NCBI RefSeq assembly: GCF_004770615.1
Contig: NZ_RQER01000004.1
Location: 1 to 64,000 of the forward strand
Length of the DNA: 64,000 bases
DNA from: Leptospira langatensis
GTDB taxonomy: Bacteria; Spirochaetota; Leptospiria; Leptospirales; Leptospiraceae
Direction of reading: 5' to 3'
Of the stretch, positions 26,759 to 36,755 are shown piece after piece (within the stretch, counting starts at the first letter, position 1; each line of letters begins with the position of its first letter). The notes below the pieces were generated by a model that was not told the DNA's origin, searched no databases, and saw only the letters and a list, made by a program, of their open reading frames with translations. The translations under genes were made by a program, and so were the position numbers.

Positions 26759-27659
26759 CGGAGATCATCAGAGACTTTAAGGATTCTGAATATTCTGTGA
26801 GATGCAATTCGTCGGCCATTCTCGCAGAATCGCTTAAGTAAGAATTTACTAGATCCGAGACCTGCTTTTCCAGTTGAATGTCTTGGAAGAAGCGGATAAT
26901 CTCCTCTTTCTTTTCGCTTCCCCACTCCGATCGTTTGCCTTCGGGAAGAAAATAGGTCATGGAGGAAATCTCCTCATTCTCCAGATCTTCTTGCAGATCC
27001 TGATAATCGTCCAAAAGCCTCCAGGATATCCCGAAAGATTCATACATCTTTAGCACAACCTCGGCCTGGTCCTTGGAAAAATAAGAACGAGAGAGCAAGT
27101 ACGGCTGCAGGGACCAGGTCGCCATTTGGGATCTAAATCTGGTTAGGTGAGCTTCTAAATTTTCCAAGAGAGAGGAATCATTGATCGTCTTGAAATACCT
27201 ATCTATAAATTCATCTAAAATGGAGACTCCGCCATGGATCTCTTTACCGAATAATTTACTAGCTTGGGCGTACCTGGTCCAAGCTTCGGTTCTCAACTGC
27301 AGTATGGTATGATTGGCTTTCAAAGAACCGTCCGAAAGATGGTCGTCTAAAGAATGCAATAAGAGAGCACAAGAATGGGATTCTAGCAAAAGAGTCAGCC
27401 AAGAGTCCTCCCAAGGAAGCGCTTGGGCAGATTCGTTTATCCAATATAGGATAGAATAACTTGGCCCATAGTATCTCCTGAGAAAATCAAAGCCTCCAAT
27501 CAGACTGCTTTCTGAGTATTTGTATAGAAAGAGTACAGCTTCCGTTCGTAAGGAAGTAGGCAACCCATAACAAAGGCTTAAAGTAGAACGATTCAATAGT
27601 TTACAGAAATCTTTTTCCTCATCCGAGGAATCCTTGCTTCCGAACTCTAGCCTTTGCAT
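26742..27659 (-). CDS. isoprenoid-synthase-fold protein (polyprenyl synthetase-like)
   Basis: About 305 residues from ATG 27659; the frame is open to a GTG at 27704, 15 codons upstream, and neither start has a convincing ribosome site. It appears all-helical, with two acidic motifs at the spacing expected of trans-isoprenyl diphosphate synthases. The first is DDHLSD (~residue 105) and the second DDYQD (~217) in SWRLLDDYQDLQEDLENEE. These normally bind Mg2+ and diphosphates. Outside the motifs I see little resemblance to ordinary farnesyl or geranylgeranyl synthases, so the product is unknown and it may have been recruited to peptide or lipid modification. It follows the radical SAM gene on the same strand. 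Confidence 0.6.
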   Translation of the reverse strand: MQRLEFGSKDSSDEEKDFCKLLNRSTLSLCYGLPTSLRTEAVLFLYKYSESSLIGGFDFLRRYYGPSYSILYWINESAQALPWEDSWLTLLLESHSCALLLHSLDDHLSDGSLKANHTILQLRTEAWTRYAQASKLFGKEIHGGVSILDEFIDRYFKTINDSSLLENLEAHLTRFRSQMATWSLQPYLLSRSYFSKDQAEVVLKMYESFGISWRLLDDYQDLQEDLENEEISSMTYFLPEGKRSEWGSEKKEEIIRFFQDIQLEKQVSDLVNSYLSDSARMADELHLTEYSESLKSLMISEPSPA

Positions 27660-27908
27660 GACCACACTATGAACAAATTTCTTTTTTTTACCATTTCTTT
27701 CCACTTTTAAAGAAAATTTTTGTTATAAGTAAGTTGCAAAAAATGGAATATGAAAAATGGGAAAGATCCTATTTTGGAATTTTACATTCCGGCAATATGC
27801 TCGCATTCAAATCTCTGCATACGATCGTTTACGGAGCCGATATGCACATGATTATGTCCCGAAATAAGAGATCCAAGCCCATTAGAGAGAATTAGACCAA
27901 TTTATACG

Positions 27909-28934
27909 TTATACACGCTCTATTGACAGCTCTCCTTCTAACAATCGAAGAACTCTCTTGCAATACAGCCCTTCCACATGATCCATATACGGCAAGGAAG
28001 GACGGGGATTTCTCGCCTCTCTGCATTTATTAAAAAAACTGCATGTGGGACAAACGGAATCGTCGTTCCGAGTTCTATACAGGTAGGTTTCCGACCTCAA
28101 GATCTCCTGAAATACTCCCGGCTTAAAATATCCGTATTCAGCCCTCGAAGAATGGGAATTTGTAATCTTTTCATCTACTAAGACCACGAACCGACCTTCC
28201 CCTTCTATATTGGGAGAATACGGAAGATGAGGAAGACCGATCTCTCGCGCCACCACATTCGATAAAGAATTATCTAATATATTCATGGGATATCCATAAA
28301 GAGACAAGAGAGAGGCGCTTCGAACCATCGTCACAAAGTCCTCCGGACTCAGCAGATCCTCACTTACATCATAATCGTCGTCCTCTACCCGATGCAATTG
28401 GATCAGGGTCAATCGATTCAATTTAGGAAAACGAGAAAAAAGAGAATGAGCGAACTCAGGCAAGAGGGGAAGGAGACGTTTGCCCACCACAGCGAATATC
28501 TCAACGGAAAGCCCGAATTCTTGAGCCGTTTGTAGGCCGAGGATCGCCGCTTGATAGCTCCCCTCTCCTCTGGAAGAATCATGGATCTCCTCGTTCCCAT
28601 TCAAACTAATGGTAAGGCTGATCCTATCCCCATAAGAAGCGACCTTTGCACAAAACTCACGCGTTAGATGCCCTCCGTGAGTATTAAAGAAAAGACTTTT
28701 GTAGCCGATCCCAAATGCAAAATCAACCAGCGAAAAGAAATCCTTCCAGAGAGTGACCTCTCCTCCAGTCAAATGAAGCCTTTGGAAGCCTGCCAAAACA
28801 CCTTCAGTAGCGATCAGTTTCGCTTTTTCTAGAGAGATGCTATACTTGCTCTCTAAGGCGGCTAACGCAAAGCAATGATCGCAACGAAGATCGCATTTTG
28901 TAGTCAGCTCTATGGTTAGCCATTGAAGGTTCAA
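27909..28934 (-). CDS. radical SAM enzyme with SPASM-like C-terminus
   Basis: A 341-residue enzyme. The S-adenosylmethionine [4Fe-4S] motif is C14-x3-C18-x2-C21, followed by a radical-SAM TIM barrel with GG(E) at HLTGGEVTLW. Near the C-terminus, C295-x2-C298-x5-C304 and C325 form a partial SPASM/twitch auxiliary-cluster set. This layout is typical of enzymes that mature ribosomally made peptides. The start is TTG; no in-frame ATG lies near. It is divergent from a Nif11-like peptide gene 165 bp away and upstream of the isoprenoid-synthase-like gene, which supports a peptide-tailoring role. Confidence 0.88.
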   Translation of the reverse strand: MNLQWLTIELTTKCDLRCDHCFALAALESKYSISLEKAKLIATEGVLAGFQRLHLTGGEVTLWKDFFSLVDFAFGIGYKSLFFNTHGGHLTREFCAKVASYGDRISLTISLNGNEEIHDSSRGEGSYQAAILGLQTAQEFGLSVEIFAVVGKRLLPLLPEFAHSLFSRFPKLNRLTLIQLHRVEDDDYDVSEDLLSPEDFVTMVRSASLLSLYGYPMNILDNSLSNVVAREIGLPHLPYSPNIEGEGRFVVLVDEKITNSHSSRAEYGYFKPGVFQEILRSETYLYRTRNDDSVCPTCSFFNKCREARNPRPSLPYMDHVEGLYCKRVLRLLEGELSIERV

Positions 28935-29068
28935 TTTTAATTTAAAAAGGTTCCCGGAATTTTGAATATCTGAAACTATATAAAAGAAATAGTTTAGAAT
29001 TTAAAGGGTTATTAAAGTTAGTTTACCTTTGGCTTCAAGATAAAAATATGTCAAATATTCAATTTTTT

Positions 29069-29087
29069 CTTGATATGGTTTATCAAG
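29069..29087 (+). promoter_or_regulatory. perfect 7-bp palindrome ahead of first Nif11-like gene
   Basis: CTTGATA and TATCAAG flank a 5-base centre directly upstream of the TTG start at 29100. It could be a dimeric-regulator operator for the divergent promoters. In the message it would form a hairpin that covers AAGAG, the best Shine-Dalgarno candidate of the peptide gene. Inferred from sequence only. Confidence 0.4.
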
Positions 29088-29099
29088 AGAACATAATCT

Positions 29100-29312
29100 T
29101 TGGCTAATCTTTGTAAGGTGAAAGATTTGAGAACATTTATAGATTTCATTCAATCAGAACATGCAAACAATACCCAATTCATGAGCGTTGTTCAAAATTT
29201 AGACCCCGAATCCATGAAAGCATGGTTCGAGTATAACGGATATGAAGTCTCCAGTTGGGAATGTGCTCGGGTAATCGAAACGTATCAATCCGAGTCTGAA
29301 TTCGCTGTCTGA
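29100..29312 (+). CDS. Nif11-like leader/precursor peptide, copy 1
   Basis: A 70-residue peptide starting with TTG; AAGAGA lies 9-10 bases ahead, and an upstream stop in frame excludes a longer start. From KDLRTFIDFIQSE onward it follows the Nif11 leader pattern: a helix, a Glu/Asp turn, then FEYNGYEVSSWECARVIE where the family has G-(Y/F)-x-(I/V)-x-x-(E/D). There is no double-Gly cleavage site and no long core, so it may be a leader-like regulator or a precursor modified near its end. The motif ECxxxI is shared with copy 2. It is divergent from the radical SAM gene and overlaps the end of the flavoprotein gene by 28 bp. Confidence 0.7.
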   Translation: MANLCKVKDLRTFIDFIQSEHANNTQFMSVVQNLDPESMKAWFEYNGYEVSSWECARVIETYQSESEFAV

Positions 29313-30496
29313 AAGATCCTACCTACGAATAGTTTCATTAGGTCTATAATTTTAAAGTTTCCTAATATAATTTTAGATAGATCCGTATCGTATCTCTCCG
29401 ATCTTTTTCCAAACAAGAAACCGAAGATCTGTTTTCTGAAAAAATAGTATTTCATTCCCTCCTTTCTCCTCAATTCCATTCGAATATTCTTCTCGCAAAC
29501 TTCCTGATAATATTCGCCGAGGGACAGGTCCGCACGATTAGATCGAAAGGCTCGAATAATGTCTTCCGCTACGAGCGCTCCAGACTCCAATGCTAGATCG
29601 ATCCCATCTCCGGTGATCGGATCCACCAAACCGGCGGCATCGCCGCATAGAAAGGCGCGATCCAAATACAAAGGACCCCTGCCGACTCTCATGGGGATAT
29701 AATGACCTTTCGGTTCCGATTCCCAAATCCCACCCTGAAGCTCAGATCTCAATATGGGATTTTCCAAGAGAGAATTCCAAAACGTGAAAGGCTGAAATTC
29801 CCCTTTCGCTTCCAGACCGCAGGGAAAGCCAAATCCCACGTTTGCTCGACCCCCAGGCAAAGGAAAGATCCAGGCATAACCGGGAAATATATTTCTTTGG
29901 TAGATAAAATAATAACTATGAGGAAAAGAAAGATGCACATCTCGAATATAGGCCCGCATTGCAAATGACTTGCTTGCCTTCTCCCGTTTACGTCCAAAAA
30001 CCGAAGAGGCAACCTGAGAATGGATCCCGTCCGCGCCGATCAATATACGAAACGTCTCCTCTCCCTTAGAGTGGATCGCTCGGAAGCCATGCGAAGTGGG
30101 AAGGATCTCCTGTACAGGTCTTCCTTCAACCACCTCAGCTCCAGCTTCTTTCGCTTTTTGTAAAAGAGTATGATCTAGATTCTTACGCGGGATCACTTGG
30201 AACGAATTCCCAAATAAGTTTGGTGGAAGAAGTAAATTTCTTTTTTCCCCGTTCCAATCGAAGAGTGCGATATCCGAAATCGACTGATGTTCCGGGAAAA
30301 CGTCCCCTTCTTTGATCCCCATCCTGAAAAGAGTGTAGAATGCCTTGGCAGATACCGCGTCACCACAGGTTTTCTCCCTAGGAAAGAAGGCTTTGTCCCA
30401 AAGAGTGACCGACATACCTGCCTTTGCGAGGAAATAAGCGGCTGACGCACCGGCCGGACCACCACCTATGACTAAAATACGCTCTGAATTTTTCAT
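29285..30496 (-). CDS. geranylgeranyl-reductase-family FAD oxidoreductase
   Basis: A 403-residue flavoprotein. FAD-binding GGGPAG lies at residues 11-16 of a Rossmann fold, with the family's CGDAVSAKA near 45 and the second FAD motif CGDAAGLVDPITGDGI near 287. The length fits geranylgeranyl reductase/p-hydroxybenzoate-hydroxylase-type enzymes, which reduce prenyl chains or oxidise small molecules. No signal peptide. It lies between the two Nif11-like genes, tail-to-tail with the first and head-to-head with the second. Combined with the isoprenoid-synthase-like gene it suggests a prenyl or lipid step in the locus. Confidence 0.88.
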   Translation of the reverse strand: MKNSERILVIGGGPAGASAAYFLAKAGMSVTLWDKAFFPREKTCGDAVSAKAFYTLFRMGIKEGDVFPEHQSISDIALFDWNGEKRNLLLPPNLFGNSFQVIPRKNLDHTLLQKAKEAGAEVVEGRPVQEILPTSHGFRAIHSKGEETFRILIGADGIHSQVASSVFGRKREKASKSFAMRAYIRDVHLSFPHSYYFIYQRNIFPGYAWIFPLPGGRANVGFGFPCGLEAKGEFQPFTFWNSLLENPILRSELQGGIWESEPKGHYIPMRVGRGPLYLDRAFLCGDAAGLVDPITGDGIDLALESGALVAEDIIRAFRSNRADLSLGEYYQEVCEKNIRMELRRKEGMKYYFFRKQIFGFLFGKRSERYDTDLSKIILGNFKIIDLMKLFVGRIFQTANSDSD

Positions 30497-30626
30497 AATG
30501 TTCTTTTTTTCAAAAATTTCAGTTGCATTTTGTCCTTCGAAGATTATTAACTTTTTCTCAATCTATTTATAGTGAAATCTAAGCAATTTTCGTAAATTAG
30601 AACATTACAAAAAAAGGACGTTCTCC

Positions 30627-30842
30627 ATGGCCACATTCGTAAATTTCATTGCTGATGCCGCCGCAGACCCTGCTCTTGCAAAAGAGATAGTACAAGAGAT
30701 CAACAACGGAACTCCTCAGAGTCTCCAAAGTTTATTCTCCAAGAAGGGTTATAATCTTTCGATCGAAGAATGCGAAACACTGATCAAAAACGCGCATCAC
30801 ATTGGACAAGAGAAGCTCACAGAAAACGTACGTTCTTATTAA
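30627..30842 (+). CDS. Nif11-like leader/precursor peptide, copy 2
   Basis: A 71-residue peptide, ATG start with AAAGGA 8 bases ahead. It matches the Nif11 leader pattern better than copy 1: ATFVNFIADAAADPALAKEI, then LFSKKGYNLSIEECETLI. The stretch after the domain (NAHHIGQEKLTENVRSY) is short and without Cys, so any core is minimal. Both copies share ECxxxI after the Gly-Tyr turn. The gene is divergent from the flavoprotein, and its last 41 bases overlap the phosphatase gene, suggesting one transcript. Confidence 0.8.
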   Translation: MATFVNFIADAAADPALAKEIVQEINNGTPQSLQSLFSKKGYNLSIEECETLIKNAHHIGQEKLTENVRSY

Positions 30843-32913
30843 ATATCTAGCTTACCTGGCTCTGTTCTTTTTCTTCCTCCCCATCGCGAGTGAAGGAAAG
30901 AAAGAAGGGGCCAGTTTCGGAAGATACGAATTCACAGATCCTCAATTCCCGATCAAATTGCAGAAGGAGTGGAGATTTTCCTCTCAGGACGATCCCCAAA
31001 ACTCTCAGCCTGGATTAGAAGATTCCTCCTGGTTCCCTCTCGCTACAAACGACGAATGGAACCGTCACCCGGAATTCGAAGAACATCATGGCATCGGTTG
31101 GTACCGTTCCAGTATACTTATCCCTGAAAATGCACTGCATTCGGGGTTAGGGCTACTCATGCCGGTCCGCGCATTCGGATACGAATTATTCGTAAACGGA
31201 AAGGAGATCTACTCATCCGAGTTTGATCCGAAGTCCAAAACATTCAGTAAGAATAATGCAAGGCCCATTTTGATCTCCGTTCCCGACGAGATCCTGAAAC
31301 AGGGAGAAAACTCGATCTCTATCCGAGGTTATTCGGAAGACAATCTTTCTTCCTTCGAAGGAGATATCCTTTTCGGAAAGGTCTTGGATCTATCCCAGGA
31401 GCAGAATTCCAGGACGATCCGCGTCATTTCCATCACAGCAGTTCAGATCTTCCTTTTCATTTACGCCTTCGTTCTATTCTTGAATCGAAGAAATGAAGCC
31501 TATTACCTTCATTATAGTCTCTTAAATCTATTCCTTGCCTTTTGGCTTCTCGGTTTTAAAGGATATATCAGCCTGATCTCCGGATCGAAAACGTATTATA
31601 TCTATTGCACATTCGTTTCTGCAATGTTGATCAACGTTTCTCTCCTGAGATTCGTATACGACTTCTTTTCGCAAAGAAGGGATAAGGTCCACGATGCAAT
31701 AGTCGTCTTTTATGCTCTGATCGTATCGGAGATATTATTCGAATATTGGTTTAGCGGATCCATATTATATTTTATGAAGTATCTGTACGATCCTTTCATA
31801 GCTTCCGTTCCTCTCACTCTTCTATTTCTGATCTATAAATTGTCCCGCTTCTCCATTGCAAAGCTCCCTTTTGCATTCTCCTTACTTTTCGCATTCTTAG
31901 TTGTGTTCTCCTTTGTAGTGCATGGGGCCCTGATCTCCATAGACCTTATCGCGGATGATCCTTTAGTAAACGAAGGATTCTTCTTGATGAGCTTGATCTT
32001 CTCCTTCGTGCTCGCCAAAAGATATTCGAACACATTCCATGCACTCGAATCCGCTCAGGCTTCTTTGCGATCTTTGAACGAATCCTTAGAAACGAAAGTG
32101 ATCGAAAGGACGCAGACAATCGCCGCTCAAAAAGAAGAGATAGAGCGAAAGACTCGGCTCTTGGAAAGAGATCTTGCGATCGCAGCTAAGATCCAATCTT
32201 CTCTTTTGCCTTCCGATCTACCAAAGATCCCGAATATAAAGCTAGCTTATAGATATGAACCGATGTTGGATGTGGGAGGAGACTTCGTGGATTCCGTTGT
32301 GGATCGGACAGGAAGAGCGATCGGGATCTTTATTTGCGATGTGACCGGACATGGAACGGGTGCCGCTATGGTCGCTTCTATGGTGAAAATGGCACTTGCT
32401 GATTGGACGGACTATCTAAGCGACCCGGGTCATATGCTCACTAAGATGAGGGCCCAATTGATCGGAAAGCTAAGCGGGAATTTCCTGACTGCTACGATCG
32501 CCACCTTCTTTCCGGAAACAGGAAGGCTACTGATCGCGAACGCCGGTCATCCGGAGACTGTGATCCTTCGCCGAAATTTCCCTAAGCCTGAATTGTTCCG
32601 ACCTTCCGGAATGGCGATCACCGAACTCATGAAGTCCCCGTATCATACGGAAACGACCGTAATGGGTCCGGGAGATAAACTAGTATTGTATACGGATGGG
32701 CTTCCGGAAGCAAGGGAGCCTAACGGTGATTTTTACGGAGATGAGAAGTTTTTAGAATTATTAAGCGACTGTGCGAATTTGGAACCCGATCCGTTCTGCT
32801 CCACAGTCATACAGCAGATCCGCAGCTTCACACAAGAAGGAAACAACTCTCACGACGATATGGCAATGATCGTCTTGGAATATCTGGGTAAAACTGGAAA
32901 TCCGACCGCTTAG
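30802..32913 (+). CDS. 7TM membrane protein with SpoIIE-type PP2C phosphatase domain (copy 2)
   Basis: A 703-residue paralogue of the protein at 24599. The start is a TTG within the end of the Nif11-like gene; no in-frame ATG fits before the signal-like helix (YLAYLALFFFFLPI). It has an extracytoplasmic DISM-like part (~40-200), seven helices (~205-410), a coiled coil (SLNESLETKVIERTQTI) and a PP2C domain with MLDVGGDFVDSV, CDVTGHGTGAAMVASM and LYTDGLPEARE. The overlap with the peptide gene implies translational coupling, so this phosphatase may sense or act on the peptide pathway. It converges with the next gene by 4 bp. Confidence 0.88.
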   Translation: MDKRSSQKTYVLIKYLAYLALFFFFLPIASEGKKEGASFGRYEFTDPQFPIKLQKEWRFSSQDDPQNSQPGLEDSSWFPLATNDEWNRHPEFEEHHGIGWYRSSILIPENALHSGLGLLMPVRAFGYELFVNGKEIYSSEFDPKSKTFSKNNARPILISVPDEILKQGENSISIRGYSEDNLSSFEGDILFGKVLDLSQEQNSRTIRVISITAVQIFLFIYAFVLFLNRRNEAYYLHYSLLNLFLAFWLLGFKGYISLISGSKTYYIYCTFVSAMLINVSLLRFVYDFFSQRRDKVHDAIVVFYALIVSEILFEYWFSGSILYFMKYLYDPFIASVPLTLLFLIYKLSRFSIAKLPFAFSLLFAFLVVFSFVVHGALISIDLIADDPLVNEGFFLMSLIFSFVLAKRYSNTFHALESAQASLRSLNESLETKVIERTQTIAAQKEEIERKTRLLERDLAIAAKIQSSLLPSDLPKIPNIKLAYRYEPMLDVGGDFVDSVVDRTGRAIGIFICDVTGHGTGAAMVASMVKMALADWTDYLSDPGHMLTKMRAQLIGKLSGNFLTATIATFFPETGRLLIANAGHPETVILRRNFPKPELFRPSGMAITELMKSPYHTETTVMGPGDKLVLYTDGLPEAREPNGDFYGDEKFLELLSDCANLEPDPFCSTVIQQIRSFTQEGNNSHDDMAMIVLEYLGKTGNPTA

Positions 32914-33638
32914 ACCGCTAGTCCGAATAGGATCTGCAATTGTGCCCCGTATGGATTCGAATGTTGTCTAGCTTCTTTTTCCGGTTCATTCCAATTCTTC
33001 TGCAATTCACGGGAATCCCAAGCAGCATTGCTATCATAAGCATCCCTTACGACACTCGTAGGTCGATTCGGATAGAACAGTAGATTCGCTCCCAAATGAA
33101 TGAAGAATCCGGAAGGGAATATATATCTAAATCCTGAGCCCGCAGAGAAATACAATTTCTGCTGAGAAATACTCCAAGCGTAGTCCGTATACACTCCTGT
33201 AGGATATAGTGTTTCCGTTTTTCTTTGCTTCTCTAGATAGCTTTCGATCCCTACTCCTCCCGCAAAATAATACGGATTGGAAAACGGGAACCATTCCAGT
33301 TGTAGACTGGTTTGTCTCTGGATCTTTTCCGAATTTGTGAGAGTGAATGTCCCCGAAAGATTGGATTGCACTCCGCTTAGATCCAGATCGAACCTTTGGA
33401 TATCTCTTTGCTCCTGCCATTGTAAGGAAAGAGCCAGCTTAGAAGAAAATTGGTATCCTGCCCCGAACCAACTCAATCCATTCGCAGTAAAACCTCCCGC
33501 AAAGATCTTTCGTTTCGCTCTTCGATCCGCTTGTTCCCATTCTCCCGGAATAGGAGCGAGTTCCTTTTCCTGAGAATAGGAGACTGTAGAAGCTAAAAGT
33601 AAAGCGACGATCCAAAATGTTTGCAGAAGGTTTTTCAT
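32910..33638 (-). CDS. putative outer-membrane beta-barrel protein
   Basis: A 242-residue exported protein with signal peptide ending near VSYS-QE. The mature part alternates hydrophobic and polar residues in strand-length runs (FGAGYQFSSKLALSLQW, TSLQLEWFPFSNPYYFAGG, KLYFSAGSGFRYIFPSGFFI), and the protein ends in the hydrophobic strand LQILFGLAV. This resembles small leptospiral barrel proteins; no domain name can be given. It converges with the SpoIIE-type gene and has its own promoter region at 33639-33688. Confidence 0.7.
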   Translation of the reverse strand: MKNLLQTFWIVALLLASTVSYSQEKELAPIPGEWEQADRRAKRKIFAGGFTANGLSWFGAGYQFSSKLALSLQWQEQRDIQRFDLDLSGVQSNLSGTFTLTNSEKIQRQTSLQLEWFPFSNPYYFAGGVGIESYLEKQRKTETLYPTGVYTDYAWSISQQKLYFSAGSGFRYIFPSGFFIHLGANLLFYPNRPTSVVRDAYDSNAAWDSRELQKNWNEPEKEARQHSNPYGAQLQILFGLAV

Positions 33639-33688
33639 ATAAGTCCCAAATCCGAGCCAAGATCCGATCTTTTTACAGAAAGGTCAAG

Positions 33689-35323
<1,635 letters not shown>

Positions 35324-35423
35324 CTAGGTGCAAAGGAAGAAGGAGACGAAAAAAGTTTATGCGAAAATTGTAATCTTCGGGATCCGTTCCGATCGAAAGA
35401 CCGACTAGACTTTTTCTTTCCGT

Positions 35424-35494
35424 TTCCCTTCGCAGGCATTATCCTGATCAGGTTCCGGGGACTCTCTCAGAGACGAACTTCGTCCCACCCCCAA
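35424..35494 (-). promoter_or_regulatory. TPP (thiamine pyrophosphate) riboswitch
   Basis: Read on the minus strand the stretch has the THI-box landmarks in order: GGGGGTGGG, CTGAGA (35465-35470), GGAACCTGATC (35446-35456) and AATGCC (35435-35440) with GCGAAGGGA. It ends 140 bases before thiC. It should repress thiC when TPP is abundant. I do not identify a distinct terminator stem in the 140-base expression platform. Confidence 0.95.
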
Positions 35495-35839
35495 CGGTTC
35501 CTTCCAGTAGATCCTAAGGTACTCAACTTGCAAGGAGTTTTCATATTTGAAAATTTGAATGAAAAAGACGAACTATCGTTCGTTAGTTTGTCACGATTCG
35601 ATACAATCTAGTCACAAACTTTGTGTTGCGATGCTTAAATTCCGCTGCAATATTATTTTATCTAACTATTGTTCAAAATAAAATTCTAATCCAACAGACT
35701 TTTTTCCCTTACTGCGAATATCTGTTTGACACTCAGGTCCCGACCGTTAGAGTCCTGTCCTATGCTTGGGCCCAGTATAGACATAAATGGTTCAAGTGAA
35801 AATCTCTCTACAATACGAAAAGTTTAAGGAGCTATTTAA
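35495..35839. other. 345-bp divergent intergenic region
   Basis: This region lies between the thiC leader and ompL1. It is AT-rich, with no gene. It must hold the thiC promoter (minus strand) and the ompL1 promoter (plus strand); AAGGAG at 35826 is the ompL1 ribosome site. A GTCACAAAC copy is at 35611. Nothing else stands out. Confidence 0.4.
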
Positions 35840-36730
35840 ATGGTTCGTAACATTACGAAAGCTTTGCTAGTTTTCGCCGTCCTGTCATCTACTGCCGGCT
35901 TAAGCGCGAAAAGCTACATCACTGGAGGTTTGGGACTCCAATTCGACTTAGGAAGTTTGGGGCAAACAATTGCAACAGACGGTTTGGATGCTTCCAGCAA
36001 TTACTCATCGACTGCAACTGACGGAACCCCAGGTATTTTGCAACGTCGTGCAATCATTCCTGAGAACAGATTGCTGACTCTGCAACACACTACCGACGGT
36101 TTGATCAAAACCAAAGCGAATGGTGCAATGTCCGGTCTTGTGATGTCCCTAGGATACGAGCAAGATTTCGGAAAGGCTTTCTTCTGGAGAGTGAACGCGC
36201 ACTATACTCGTAAAGTAAGCGGCGGTCAGACCACTGCGAACTTCCTCGGATATCAATTCTATGATATTACTTGGGATTACAACGCTGTTCAGATCCCTGT
36301 GAACGTAGGTATTAAACTTTCCGCAACCGAAGATACTTCTTTCTATATCGGTGCAGGGGTTCACTACTTCAAAGGTGGATGGAGCTTAGCAGGAAGCAAC
36401 AGAACAGAAGACGTTCACCAATTCTTGGCAACTGTTCCAGGTGCGACTCAGTTGAGTAACCTTGTAGCAGACGGAACTTCTCCAGTTGCAAACTGGGAAA
36501 ACACTCGTTTCTCCGTTGCTGGATTCGCTCCAAACTGGGTGATCGGTGCTCAATCCAGAATTTCCGACAAAGGACATATTTACATGGAAGCTGAGACACT
36601 GTATTCCTTCAAATACGGTATCGCTCACCCATCTTCTTTGGGTGGTGCTTTAGGACTCGCTCCGAGCGTTGCTTATCCTATCGTATTGGGTGGAACTCAA
36701 TACAGATTCGGATACAAGCACGAAATCTAA
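35840..36730 (+). CDS. ompL1: OmpL1-like outer-membrane porin, copy 1
   Basis: A 296-residue porin-like barrel recognised from the leptospiral OmpL1 family: N-terminus MVRNITKALLVFAVLSS, signal cleavage near LSA-KS, the block GLGLQFDLGSLGQTIATDGL, internal FFWRVNAHYTRKVSGG and the family end YRFGYKHEI. OmpL1 is a surface-exposed porin-like beta-barrel in Leptospira. The strong AAGGAG ribosome site and the terminator after the gene suggest high, independent expression. It is shorter than the ~320-residue OmpL1 I recall from pathogens. The second copy follows 191 bp on. Confidence 0.9.
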   Translation: MVRNITKALLVFAVLSSTAGLSAKSYITGGLGLQFDLGSLGQTIATDGLDASSNYSSTATDGTPGILQRRAIIPENRLLTLQHTTDGLIKTKANGAMSGLVMSLGYEQDFGKAFFWRVNAHYTRKVSGGQTTANFLGYQFYDITWDYNAVQIPVNVGIKLSATEDTSFYIGAGVHYFKGGWSLAGSNRTEDVHQFLATVPGATQLSNLVADGTSPVANWENTRFSVAGFAPNWVIGAQSRISDKGHIYMEAETLYSFKYGIAHPSSLGGALGLAPSVAYPIVLGGTQYRFGYKHEI

Positions 36731-36755
36731 TCATTAGATTTTCATAAAGTATGTA

